Shown here: positions 38,843 through 47,321 of the stretch, piece by piece
How positions within the stretch are numbered: the stretch's first letter is position 1
Layout of the letters: each line of letters starts with the position of its first letter
NCBI RefSeq assembly: GCF_007018905.1
Contig: NZ_CP041402.1
Coordinates: 4,390,001 to 4,454,000, forward strand
Length of the DNA: 64,000 bases
Direction of reading: 5' to 3'
Origin: Tardiphaga sp. vice304
GTDB taxonomy: Bacteria > Pseudomonadota > Alphaproteobacteria > Rhizobiales > Xanthobacteraceae
Made by a program: the position numbers and the translations under genes
The notes under the pieces: model-generated
Told to the model about the DNA's origin: nothing
The model's database searches: none
The model's input: the letters and a program-made list of their open reading frames with translations, nothing else

Positions 38843-40099
38843 ATGGATGGTCGAGTGATAAAATTTACTGAACGATTTCCGATGCTTAGCCGCAATCGCG
38901 TGATGTTTGGCGCGGCCGTCGTAGCGGTCGCGATCGTCGGCGCCGTGGCGTTGTCGCGGACCGCCGAAACTCCGCGGCCTAATTCCGAAGTATCTAGCCA
39001 GTCGCGCAAGATCCCGACGCGCTATGTGACCGCCCCGGCCGAATGGGCCAGCCTGACCGTCGAGCCGGTCAGCGCGCGGGCATTCCGCGCCGAGCACGTC
39101 ACCGAAGGCAAGATCGCCGTCGACGAGGACAAGTCGACGCCGGTGTTTTCGCCCTATGCCGGGCGGGTGACAAAGCTGCTCGCCAAGCCGGGCGACAGCG
39201 TCCGCGCCGGCCAGCCGCTGTTCAGCATCGAGGCCGCAGACAATGTCGGCGCGCAGAACGATTTCATCACCGCGATCACCAGCCTCAACAAGGCGAAATC
39301 GCGGCTCGACCTGGCGACGATCCAGGACAAGCGCGCCAAGGACCTCTCCGAAGGCCGTGCCATCCCGCTGAAGGACTACCAGCAGACCCAGGCGACGCTG
39401 CTGCAGGCGCAGAACGACCAGCGCTCCGCCGAAACCGCGCTGGAAGCCGCGCGCAACCGGCTGCGCTTCCTCGGCTTCACCAATGAGGCGATCACCGCGT
39501 TTCAGGACCAGGGCAAGATCAACCCGGAGACCACGATCTATGCGCCGATCGCGGGCATCGTGGTGGCACGCAAGATCGGCCCTGGCCAGTTCGTCAGCGC
39601 CGGCGCCACCGATCCGGCCTACGTGATCGGCGACCTCTCCACCGTGTGGCTCACCGCTTTCGTGCGCGAGACCGAAGCCTCCGAGGTCGAACTCGGCCAG
39701 GAGCTGACCTTCAACGTGCTGGCGCTGCCCGGCCGTGTGTTGACCGGCAAGATCAACTACGTCGCCACCGCGCTCGATCCTGCGACGCGCCGGCTGATGG
39801 TGCGCGCCACCCTGGACAATGCCGCCGGATTGTTGAAGCCGGAGATGTTCGCCACCGTGACGATCTACGCGCCGGGCGACCAGCCGACCGTCGGCGTGCC
39901 GCGCCAGGCGCTGATCTACGAGGGCGACCAGGTCCGCGTCTGGGTCGCGCATGATGACGACAAGACGATCGAGCTGCGCGTCATCAAGACCGGGCTGGTC
40001 AACGGCAACCTGGTCGAGGTCTCCGGCAATTTGCGGCCGGGCGAGCGCATCGTCACCAGGGGCTCGCTGTTCATCGACCGCGCCGCATCGGCGTCCTAA
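38843..40099 (+). CDS. RND efflux periplasmic adaptor (CzcB/CusB type)
   Basis: Membrane-fusion subunit of a heavy-metal or cation efflux RND pump, 418 residues. One N-terminal helix (VMFGAAVVAVAIVGAVALS), a lipoyl-type segment (VFSPYAGRVTKLLAKPGDSV), a helical hairpin and the second lipoyl half (TIYAPIAGIVVARKIGPGQF) are in the usual order, then a beta-barrel and C-terminal domain. The pump gene begins 36 bp downstream but is cut short, so the system as seen cannot work unless the pump is encoded elsewhere. The metal is not predictable. Confidence 0.9.
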   Translation: MDGRVIKFTERFPMLSRNRVMFGAAVVAVAIVGAVALSRTAETPRPNSEVSSQSRKIPTRYVTAPAEWASLTVEPVSARAFRAEHVTEGKIAVDEDKSTPVFSPYAGRVTKLLAKPGDSVRAGQPLFSIEAADNVGAQNDFITAITSLNKAKSRLDLATIQDKRAKDLSEGRAIPLKDYQQTQATLLQAQNDQRSAETALEAARNRLRFLGFTNEAITAFQDQGKINPETTIYAPIAGIVVARKIGPGQFVSAGATDPAYVIGDLSTVWLTAFVRETEASEVELGQELTFNVLALPGRVLTGKINYVATALDPATRRLMVRATLDNAAGLLKPEMFATVTIYAPGDQPTVGVPRQALIYEGDQVRVWVAHDDDKTIELRVIKTGLVNGNLVEVSGNLRPGERIVTRGSLFIDRAASAS

Positions 40100-40135
40100 C
40101 TCCCAGCTTCGGCTTTTCTGAAAGGTCCGATCTGG

Positions 40136-40321
40136 ATGGATCGTCTCGTTGCCCTTGCCGTCAACCGCCGCTTTCTGATGGTGGGGCTGTTGCTCGCCGT
40201 GATGATCGGCGGGGTGTTCGCGTTCAATCAGCTCAACATCGAGGCCTATTGTGGCTATAGATTCGCTATTCGTTGGGGAGATGCGACCGATGATGGACCA
40301 GATCAGCAAGTCGTCGGCTGA
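40136..40321 (+). pseudogene. CzcA-type RND pump, N-terminal stub
   Basis: The first ~38 codons match the start of a heavy-metal RND permease (MDRLVALAVNRRFLMVGLLL, then QLNIEAY, where ~1,000 more residues are expected). Homology ends near 40249, and the frame runs into unrelated sequence until a stop at 40321. A deletion or insertion has fused it to a chemoreceptor remnant. Confidence 0.85.
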
Positions 40322-40512
40322 CGTCCGTAGTTCGATCGGGCGAGATCTTGTTGCCACCCAGCACGAAACCGGTGACACCATTCGATTTGCTGGCTCACTC
40401 GCTAAAATGTGCGCGGCACTTGCCTGAGTTCTCGGAGGCATCATTGCATTCTTCGTCGGACGAAGTGTCATTCGTCCGGTATCGGGCATGACGAATGCGA
40501 TGACAACGTTGG
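40260..40512 (+). pseudogene. Methyl-accepting chemotaxis protein remnant
   Basis: In one frame this reads GEMRPMMDQISKSSADVRSS and then, after an internal TGA, VLGGIIAFFVGRSVIRPVSG. The second stretch is a transmembrane helix entering a HAMP domain. There is no start and no signalling domain. It is a scrap of an unrelated chemoreceptor joined to the truncated RND gene. Confidence 0.65.
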
Positions 40513-40803
40513 ATCGGCGGCTTCAAGCGACGCGATTGACATTAAACCCAGGATGAATCGCGCTTGTGCTGCCGGACTGGTGGCGGCCCAAATAGCGCGC
40601 AGATCGCGCAACTCGTCCCTCTCACTAGAGGCGCGACGCATGCCATCTCGGATTCGCTGACGAACAGCCGGGTCGGCCATCCGAGCTTCGGTCGCCTGGC
40701 TCACTTTCGCTCGCTTTTCAGGATCATCCCAGCGAGCGAGATTGGCTGCACCGATCTTGGCGCGCGTCTCCGCGCTGTGCTTCCGCCTCCCAGTCTCAGT
40801 CAT
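40468..40803 (-). CDS. Small hypothetical protein with NUMOD3-like motif
   Basis: 111 residues, highly charged. The segment KHSAETRAKIGAANLARWDD resembles the NUMOD3 DNA-binding helix of homing-type nucleases. Two DP-x-x-R repeats follow (DPEKRAKVSQATEARMADP, then AVRQRIRDG). No catalytic domain is present. Its 3' end overlaps the chemoreceptor remnant, so it could itself be a relic. Function unknown; DNA binding is a guess. Confidence 0.5.
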   Translation of the reverse strand: MTETGRRKHSAETRAKIGAANLARWDDPEKRAKVSQATEARMADPAVRQRIRDGMRRASSERDELRDLRAIWAATSPAAQARFILGLMSIASLEAADPTLSSHSSCPIPDE

Positions 40804-40919
40804 AGCGATGCTCGGGACAGCTCAACCCGTCTAAAGCGGCGCTCCGTGGGAGCGTCTTCAATTTCCGAGGTGCTGCGACCGGTGCTTACATTTGAGATTT
40901 ACTCAAATGGAGGTGATTC

Positions 40920-41636
40920 ATGGCCAGTCCTACCCAATTGATTGAAGCAGTCGCCAAGGCGCTCAACGTGCCGAAGGTCACTATATTTCAACATGACCGG
41001 TTCTTAGTCACGGCGGGGTATCGCAAGGTCGCAGGGAGGGGGCGTGCCGCGAAGGTGACGCCGCAGGACGCTTCGGCTCTGCTCATCGTGGTCGCAGCGA
41101 GTCCGATTTCTGGCCCAACGGTTAAAGCGAGCCTGGCCAGCTTCGAAAGTTACAACTGCCTCTTCGCTTCTGACAGCGATAACCAAGAAGCTACGTCATG
41201 GGCCGCCCTCAAGATATTACAGGACCTTCCAAAGGTGCATACCCTGCATGAAGCGATCTCTGCGATCATTGTTTTACTAGCAAGAGGTCTTCCCGCTCAT
41301 GGTGGAGATATTTTCGAAAATGTTCCAGCCCTCGTCGCTCAAGGACAATACTACTTAGACTTCACTATCAGTTTCGAAGCTCCGCTTCCGATGGCAAGCA
41401 TTCGGATTTACGCAAACATATACGATCCTCATTCCGATCAGCCGGAGAGAGCTGAGCAAATGACATCAGAAATTCTCTACCGGCCTACTGCATCAATGAT
41501 GGCATCTTACCTGGATGACCAGAGCGAGATTTTCTCGGGAATTCACGTGATTTCAGATTTCAAACAAGTCCGCAGCTTCGGCATTTTTACTCTTCAGCAA
41601 ATCGCGCGGATTTTTGAAGTCAAGGCGACGGAATGA
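40920..41636 (+). CDS. Hypothetical protein of the tRNA-Lys island
   Basis: 238 residues, ATG at 40920 with a strong SD (GGAGGTGATTC directly before it), so translation is likely. I do not recognise the family. The N-terminal 45 residues look like a DNA-binding or helical segment (LIEAVAKALNVPKVTIFQHD), the middle is helical and the C-terminal half is beta-rich. No signal peptide or membrane helix. It lies two genes before the integrase, a common position for phage or island cargo. Confidence 0.7.
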   Translation: MASPTQLIEAVAKALNVPKVTIFQHDRFLVTAGYRKVAGRGRAAKVTPQDASALLIVVAASPISGPTVKASLASFESYNCLFASDSDNQEATSWAALKILQDLPKVHTLHEAISAIIVLLARGLPAHGGDIFENVPALVAQGQYYLDFTISFEAPLPMASIRIYANIYDPHSDQPERAEQMTSEILYRPTASMMASYLDDQSEIFSGIHVISDFKQVRSFGIFTLQQIARIFEVKATE

Positions 41637-41721
41637 TGAGGCGTTTTTTTTTAGATTTACCTAGCGATTGACCATTGGTTATGTCGCTATCTATGCCCGA
41701 TGAGATTGAAAAGGTAGCAAA

Positions 41722-41952
41722 GTGACACGTCGCGTCGGCACCTTCCTACAGATTGACGTTAGCCGAGCAATTCGGGCTGCGAAGCGTGAGGGCGCCGACG
41801 CAATTCAAGTGGCCTCGAATGGCACCATCACCATTTTACTGAAGGCGCCGCCCGTCCTATCGAGCAACGAGGACGAATTCCAGAAGTGGGACCGCACCAA
41901 TGAATCGGCGAAAGCTGCCCGGCGTCGCGACCGCCACCAAACGGCTCGCTGA
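41722..41952 (+). CDS. Small hypothetical protein preceding the integrase
   Basis: 76 residues from GTG 41722. It overlaps the integrase start by 53 bp in another frame. VSRAIRAAKREGADAIQVA and TITILLK suggest a small alpha/beta fold. Genes of this size commonly sit directly before island integrases in Rhizobiales. Function unknown. Confidence 0.6.
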   Translation: MTRRVGTFLQIDVSRAIRAAKREGADAIQVASNGTITILLKAPPVLSSNEDEFQKWDRTNESAKAARRRDRHQTAR

Positions 41953-42969
41953 CGGCTCGGTTCGAAAATATTACTACGCTTGGCGCGGTGGGCCGCTCCT
42001 CACGAGCGAGGATGGGAAGCCGCTGGCGCCCAATGATCCGCTGTTCATAGTGGCCTACGCGGCCGCGCACACAGAGCGTACCAAGCCGGTGGCCGGGACG
42101 CTGTTCTCTTTGATTGTGGCATACAAAGCTTCGACTGAATTCACGACCCTCTCAGATTTCAGTAAGAAGGCGTATCGTCGATACCTGAAGATGATCGAGG
42201 AGGAGTTCGGCACGATGCCCCTGTCCGTCGTCCAAGACCGGCGCGCCCGCGGAAAGTTCAAGGCGTGGCGCGCCACCATGGCGGACAACCCGCGCACCAC
42301 GGATTACGCCTGGACGACCATTGCTCGAGTGCTTGCGGTGGCCAAGGATCACGGCACTATCGCGATCAACGTCTGCGAGCGCGGCGGCCGGCTATATGAG
42401 TCGGACCGCGCCGACATCATCTGGCTTGACGAACACATCACAGCGTTCTGCGCTGCAGCCTCAACGGAGCTTCAGTTCGCTTTGCTAATCGCTTTATGGA
42501 CAGGCCAGCGCCAAGGCGATTTAATCAAAATCACCTGGTCGCAATACGACGGCACCCATATTCGTCTGCAAGTGGGCAAGCGCCGAAAGGGAAAGGCAAA
42601 AAAGCGTGTATTGATCCCGGTCGGCTCGGCACTAAAAACCGCGCTCGATGCTCGCCGGCCCGCGAATGCTGATGGTCCGATCTTGCGAAACACTTTGGAG
42701 AGCCATGGACCAGTGACGGATTTCGAACGCCCTGGGGGAAAGCCTTCGACAGGGCGAAGCTCGGCGACTTCGATCTGCATTTCCACGACCTACGGGGCAC
42801 TGCTGTCACACGGTTGGCTCTGGCAAGCTGCACAGTCCCGCAGATTGCTGCGATCACGGGGCACAGCCTAAAGGACGTCGAAACGATTCTCGAAGCCAAC
42901 TACCTCGGCGGCCAGGCGGAGCTTGCGGATCAGGCCATCGTCAAGCTGGTCGCGCAGCACGGTTCGTGA
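41900..42969 (+). pseudogene. Tyrosine-recombinase integrase, frameshifted
   Basis: Phage/island integrase next to tRNA-Lys. From ATG 41900 it carries the SAM-like core-binding domain and the catalytic Arg in LWTGQRQGDLIKI. Near 42705-42725 the frame is lost, and the original frame runs to an in-frame stop at 42871. In the shifted frame the protein continues as SDGFRTPWGKAFDRAKL, then HDLRGTAVT (His/Arg), ITGHSL (His) and ILEANYLG (nucleophile Tyr), ending at TGA 42967-42969. All catalytic residues are present but in two frames. Either the gene is dead or one base was lost in sequencing. Confidence 0.88.
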
Positions 42970-43066
42970 ACCAAAACTGCAAACCAAGGCGCAAACCGAA
43001 GCGACCGTTCCGTTTTGTTCTATGAGGAATTTTTCTTAAAACCCCTTTTGCCGAAGCACTTAGGGG

Positions 43067-43142
43067 TGGTGGGCGCACCAGGGCTCGAACCTGGGACCCG
43101 ATGATTAAGAGTCATCTGCTCTACCAACTGAGCTATGCGCCC
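43067..43142 (-). tRNA. tRNA-Lys (anticodon CUU)
   Basis: On the minus strand the 5' acceptor GGGCGCA pairs with TGCGCCC, followed by discriminator A and an encoded CCA. The D-arm is AGCTCAGTTGGTAGAGC, the anticodon loop is CTCTTAA (anticodon CTT) and the T-arm contains GGTTCGAGCCC. The 3' end faces the integrase gene about 100 bp away, making it the probable attachment site of the island to the left. Confidence 0.97.
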
Positions 43143-43251
43143 GGATCCAACCGGATACCCTCGCGGGATGGCGTCGTTTAGCAAAGCGATCCGGGGATGG
43201 CAAGCGTGTGACAGCACAATATCTGCGTCGCCGGCATTTTAATGAATTCGC

Positions 43252-43283
43252 AAAAAAGCCGCTGAAATTCAGCGGCTTTTTTC
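43252..43283. terminator. Bidirectional rho-independent terminator
   Basis: A-run, then GCCGCTGAAATTCAGCGGC (near-perfect palindrome), then a T-run, so it works on either strand. It closes the leftward LTXXQ-protein gene and insulates the tRNA. Confidence 0.85.
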
Positions 43284-43313
43284 TACGCGCGGCGTCTTTC
43301 GCCGATCCTTCGG

Positions 43314-43907
43314 CTACAGCCGCTCGGGGCCCATACCCCGATCGCGCTCGAATCGGCGCGGGCCATCGCGATCCCCGCCGCGATCGTCGTCGCGGTCGAA
43401 GTCGCGACCGCCGCGGGGGTGACGGAATTCGCCGCGCGGGCCACCATCCATCCGCGTCAGGACCGAAAGCCGGCGCTTCTGGCCGTCGTCGAGGGTCCTG
43501 TAGAGCGGGTCCGCGGTCTCGGCGATCTTCTTCATCGCGGCAGCGGTGGCGGCCATGTCGTCGGCGCGCTTCTGCAGGCGGGCGACCGGGTTGTCCGGCG
43601 TCTCCGACTTGCGGGCGTCGTCGCCGCGGTCGTTCCTGCGTTCGTCCATGCGGGCGTTGGCGCGGTCGATCCGCAGCTTGGCGAAATCGCGCACCGCGGC
43701 CTCGACCGGCGGCCACAATTTTTCCTGATCCGGCGTCAGTTTCAGACCGGCCTTCACCGCGGCGATCCTGGCGTCGGCAAAGGCAGCGCGGTCTTCCGGG
43801 TTCATCCGGGAATGATGGTGGTGGCCGGGGCCGCCGTGTCGGGCATAGACCGCCGTCGTGCCGGCGAGCGCCAGCACCGCGACGCTGGCGAGCAAGATCT
43901 TTCTCAT
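43314..43907 (-). CDS. Periplasmic LTXXQ-motif protein (Spy/CpxP-like)
   Basis: 197 residues from ATG 43907, preceded by AGGAGG. Signal peptide MRKILLASVAVLALAGTTAV ends near YARH. The mature protein begins with a His-rich stretch (GHHHHSR), has one LTPDQEKLWPPVEAAV motif of the Spy/CpxP type and ends in a long Arg/Asp-rich tail. Family members are periplasmic chaperones or metal/stress-responsive proteins. The role here is inferred only from that motif. Confidence 0.85.
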   Translation of the reverse strand: MRKILLASVAVLALAGTTAVYARHGGPGHHHHSRMNPEDRAAFADARIAAVKAGLKLTPDQEKLWPPVEAAVRDFAKLRIDRANARMDERRNDRGDDARKSETPDNPVARLQKRADDMAATAAAMKKIAETADPLYRTLDDGQKRRLSVLTRMDGGPRGEFRHPRGGRDFDRDDDRGGDRDGPRRFERDRGMGPERL

Positions 43908-44013
43908 GGCAAGTCCTCCTGTGGATCGTTGCCGAACGATGCGCGCCCTGCCCCAGCCTTTCAACTTACGCTTTGGACATGGTGTTACCGAATGTGGACG
44001 CGCCACGATTTCG

Positions 44014-45339
44014 TCACAGCATGCCAAGCATCCGCGGCAGCCACAGCGACAGTTCGGGAACATAGGTCACGACCCCGAGAAACGCGATCATGGTCAGCAG
44101 CCATGGCAGCACCGCGATGGTCAGCTCGGAGATGCCCATCTTGGCGATGCCGGAGGCCACATAGAGATTCAGCCCGACCGGCGGATGGCACATGCCCACT
44201 TCCATATTGACCACCATCAGAATGCCCAGATGCACAGGATGGATGCCGAGCTTGACGGCGACCGGAAACAGGATCGGCGCCATGATCAGCACGATCGAGG
44301 TGGCCTCCATGACATTGCCGGCCACCAGCAGCAGCACGTTGACGATCAGAAGGAAGATCACCCAGTTGACGCCGATCCCGGTGATCCAGTTCGCGATCTG
44401 CTGCGGAATGTTCTCGTTGGCCATCAGAAACGAGAACAGCACCGCATTGGTGATGATGTAGAGGATCATCGCGCTCATATTGGCCGAGGACAGTAGCACC
44501 TTCGGCACGTCCTTCAGCGTCATGTCGCGGTACACGAACACGGCGATGACGAAGGCATAGACGGCGCTGACGGCGGCGGCCTCGGTCGGCGTGAACCAGC
44601 CCGCATAGATGCCGCCCAGCACCACCGCAATCAGCAGCAGGCCCCAGATGCAGCGCCGGAACGCCGCCCCGCGTTCTGCCCAACTGGCGCGTGGCAGCCG
44701 CGGATAGTCGTTCTTCCAGGCGCGGTAGAAGGTGGTGGCGCCGAGCAGCGTGGCCAGCATGATGCCGGGAATGACGCCGGCCATGAATAATTGCCCGACC
44801 GAGGCCGACGACACCCGCACGCCCGACGGATCCAGCGCGACGCTGCCGCCGGTCGCCACCGAATAGACCACCATCACGATCGACGGCGGGATCAGGATGC
44901 CCAAGGCGCCGGAGGTGGTGATGACGCCGGCGCCGAACTGCTTGGGAAAGCCCTGCCGCACCATCGCCGGCATCATGATCGAGCCGATCGCGATCACGGT
45001 GGCCGGCGACGAGCCCGACACCGCGGCGAACAGCGCGCAGGCCATCACGGCAGCAAGGCCGAGCCCGCCGTACCAGTGCCCGACCATCGAGGTTGCGAAA
45101 TCGATCATGCGGCGCGCGACGCCGCCATGGGTCAGGAAACTGCCGGCGAGGATAAAGAACGGGATCGCCATGATCTCGAAATTCTCGATGCCGGTGAACA
45201 GTTTCAGGGCGACGGATTCGATCGGCACCGAGGTCATCAGGAAGATGAAGGACAAAACCGTGAGACCCAGCGCGATCGAGATCGGCATGCCCGTCAGCAT
45301 CAGGAAAATCAGCAGCAGAAAGATCAGCGTGGTGCTCAT
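44014..45339 (-). CDS. dctM: TRAP transporter large permease (DctM)
   Basis: Twelve-helix membrane subunit of 441 residues using an ion gradient to import an organic acid. Family stretches include PFFILAGSFLTHGGVARRMI, IGSIMMPAMVRQGFPKQFGA and PPVGLNLYVASGIAKMG. The ATG overlaps the dctQ stop by 4 bp. It is the last gene of the dctP-dctQ-dctM set. Confidence 0.94.
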   Translation of the reverse strand: MSTTLIFLLLIFLMLTGMPISIALGLTVLSFIFLMTSVPIESVALKLFTGIENFEIMAIPFFILAGSFLTHGGVARRMIDFATSMVGHWYGGLGLAAVMACALFAAVSGSSPATVIAIGSIMMPAMVRQGFPKQFGAGVITTSGALGILIPPSIVMVVYSVATGGSVALDPSGVRVSSASVGQLFMAGVIPGIMLATLLGATTFYRAWKNDYPRLPRASWAERGAAFRRCIWGLLLIAVVLGGIYAGWFTPTEAAAVSAVYAFVIAVFVYRDMTLKDVPKVLLSSANMSAMILYIITNAVLFSFLMANENIPQQIANWITGIGVNWVIFLLIVNVLLLVAGNVMEATSIVLIMAPILFPVAVKLGIHPVHLGILMVVNMEVGMCHPPVGLNLYVASGIAKMGISELTIAVLPWLLTMIAFLGVVTYVPELSLWLPRMLGML

Positions 45340-45908
45340 CGCGCGATCCCCGCCGCAGTCACGGGCGGATCGACTTCGATGCCCTCGACATAGGAATGAT
45401 CGTGATGCGGCAGTTCATTGGTCCGCGTAAAATTCCAGGCGACCTGCAGGAAACGGAAGCACATCAGGTAGGAGCCGAGCGGGATGCAGAGATAGACCAG
45501 CCAGCTCGGCAACTCCATGTCGGGCGTCACCTGGTCGGTATGCATGAGGCCATAGACGAACTTCGCGCCCATCGTGCCGATCACCGCCGTGAAGAACGCG
45601 CCGCACAGCAATCCGAACAGCACGGTCCCCTTGCGCCAGCGCGGGTTGAGCTGATTGACCAGCACATCGACGCCGACATGGATTCCAGTCCGTACGCCAT
45701 AGGCGGCGCCGAACTTGGCCATCCACACGAACATGTAGATGCACAATTCCTGCGCCCAGGACAGGTTGATGGGGAACAGCAAGGGATAGAAGAACGGCAC
45801 GCCCACCAGATAGCGGTGCAGCACCGCGATAAAGATGATGAAAGTGGCAGCGCCGATCAGAAACGTAATCAGGGTTTCCTCAAGCCGGTCGAGGATGCGT
45901 AGAAACAT
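45336..45908 (-). CDS. dctQ: TRAP transporter small permease (DctQ)
   Basis: Four-helix membrane subunit of 190 residues. ATG 45908 is chosen for its GGGAG upstream and the typical start MFLRILDRLEETLITFLIGA. An upstream start at 45995 would read into the intergenic repeat. It contains the usual LSWAQELCIYMFVWMAKFGA. It overlaps dctM by 4 bp. Confidence 0.92.
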   Translation of the reverse strand: MFLRILDRLEETLITFLIGAATFIIFIAVLHRYLVGVPFFYPLLFPINLSWAQELCIYMFVWMAKFGAAYGVRTGIHVGVDVLVNQLNPRWRKGTVLFGLLCGAFFTAVIGTMGAKFVYGLMHTDQVTPDMELPSWLVYLCIPLGSYLMCFRFLQVAWNFTRTNELPHHDHSYVEGIEVDPPVTAAGIAR

Positions 45909-45931
45909 GAAGTCTCCCAAATAAATCTTTG

Positions 45932-46052
45932 TCGTTCCGGGGCGGGAGCAGCGAGAGCTGCGACCGAACCCGGAACCCCGAGATGTTCGGCGCAATACAC
46001 ATCAAGGTTCCGGGTTCGCAGTCGGCTGGCGCCGCCCGCGCCCCGGAACGAC
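45932..46052. repeat. Palindromic intergenic repeat between dctP and dctQ
   Basis: GTCGTTCCGGGGC at the left is inverted as GCCCCGGAACGAC at the right, with a second inner pair GAACCCGGAACC / GGTTCCGGGTTC. The transcript would fold into a long hairpin, which may lower dctQM expression relative to dctP. Similar units are common between genes in Bradyrhizobium. Confidence 0.8.
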
Positions 46053-46057
46053 AACTA

Positions 46058-47059
46058 CTAGTTCGTCGTCGCCTTGGTCTCTTTCAGAAATTCCTCGATC
46101 AGCGGCTTTCCGACGCGGCCGGCGACGTCGTTGTAGACCGGCTCCATCGCCTTGCGCATCGCGGCGTCCTGTTCGGGTGAAAGCGTGATGAATTCGCTCT
46201 TGCCGGTCTTCTTGATCTCGGCCAGCGCCTCGTCATTTTCCTTGGCAGACTGGCCGTTGCCATAGGCGGTAGCTTCCTTCATCGCTTTTTCGAGCTGCGG
46301 CCGCACGTCCGCCGGAAGGCCGTCCCAGAACTTCTTGTTGGCGACCACGACATAGCCGATGTAGCCGTGGTTGGTCAGCGTGGTATACTTCTGCACCTCG
46401 TGCATCTTCTGGGTGTACATGTTGGAAGGCGTATTCTCCTGGCCGTCGACCACCCCCGTCTGCAGCGACTGATACACTTCCGAGAACGCCATCACCTGCG
46501 GAATGGCCCCGAGCGCGCGGAACTGGGCCTCCAGCACTTTCGACGACTGGATGCGGAATTTCAGGCCCTTGTAGTCGGCGGGCGCGACCAGTCGCTTGTT
46601 GGCGCTCATCACCTTGAAGCCGTTGTCCCAATAGGCCAGCCCGGTCATGCCCTTGGCGTCGATCAGCTTCAGGAGCCGCGCGCCGAGCGGCCCATCGGTG
46701 ACCTTTCGCAAGGTCGGCAGGTCCGGCAGAATGTAGGGCAGATCGAACACCTCGAATTCACGAATGCCGATCGGGCCGAACTTGGAGTTCGACGGCGCCA
46801 GCATCTGCACCGCGCCGAGCTGCAGCGCCTCGAGCTCTTCCTTGTCCTTGTAGAGCTGCGAGTTCGGGTAGACTTCGACCTTGACCTTGCCGTCGGTGTA
46901 TTTCTCGGCAAGCTCCTTGAACTTGTCGGCGGCCAGCCCCTTCGGCGTGTTCGGCGCCACGACATGGCTGAACTTGATCGAGATCGGCGCCTGCGCTGCC
47001 GCCGGGGCGATCCAGGCAAAGGCCGCGCAAGCGGCGGCGGCCATCAACGATCTGCGCAT
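46058..47059 (-). CDS. dctP: TRAP transporter solute-binding protein (DctP)
   Basis: Periplasmic binding protein of 333 residues. Signal peptide ends near APAAAQA. Family landmarks are IKFSHVVAPNTPKGLAADKF, VKVEVYPNSQLYKDKEELEA, KFRIQSSKVLEAQFRALGA (with the carboxylate-binding Arg) and VVDGQENTPSNMYTQKMHEV. The ligand is probably a dicarboxylate or similar acid. First gene of the operon. Confidence 0.94.
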   Translation of the reverse strand: MRRSLMAAAACAAFAWIAPAAAQAPISIKFSHVVAPNTPKGLAADKFKELAEKYTDGKVKVEVYPNSQLYKDKEELEALQLGAVQMLAPSNSKFGPIGIREFEVFDLPYILPDLPTLRKVTDGPLGARLLKLIDAKGMTGLAYWDNGFKVMSANKRLVAPADYKGLKFRIQSSKVLEAQFRALGAIPQVMAFSEVYQSLQTGVVDGQENTPSNMYTQKMHEVQKYTTLTNHGYIGYVVVANKKFWDGLPADVRPQLEKAMKEATAYGNGQSAKENDEALAEIKKTGKSEFITLSPEQDAAMRKAMEPVYNDVAGRVGKPLIEEFLKETKATTN

Positions 47060-47193
47060 GGTCTTCTCCCTGGTGACGTGGAGGGACTCGTTGAACGGCC
47101 CCTGCCTTGGATGTCTCGTCGAGCAATACAGAGAAGCCGGCTCAAGCGCTATTGGCTGTTCGCAGGGATGCGGGAAAAACGATGCTGCGGTGC

Positions 47194-47226
47194 AAACGAA
47201 AACGCGGCGCGTGAGGCGCCGCGTTT
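47194..47226 (-). terminator. Rho-independent terminator after leuA
   Basis: AAACGCGGCGC / GCGCCGCGTTT with a 5-nt loop, followed on the minus strand by TTTTCGTTT. It lies about 96 bp past the leuA stop. Confidence 0.8.
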
Positions 47227-47321
47227 CACTTCTTTGATGTGGTGGTCACCGGCCTCGCGCCCCCTCCCCCGCAAGCGGGAGAGGGGGCGCAGAGCCATGC
47301 GGCTCCGTGATGGACGCTGCC

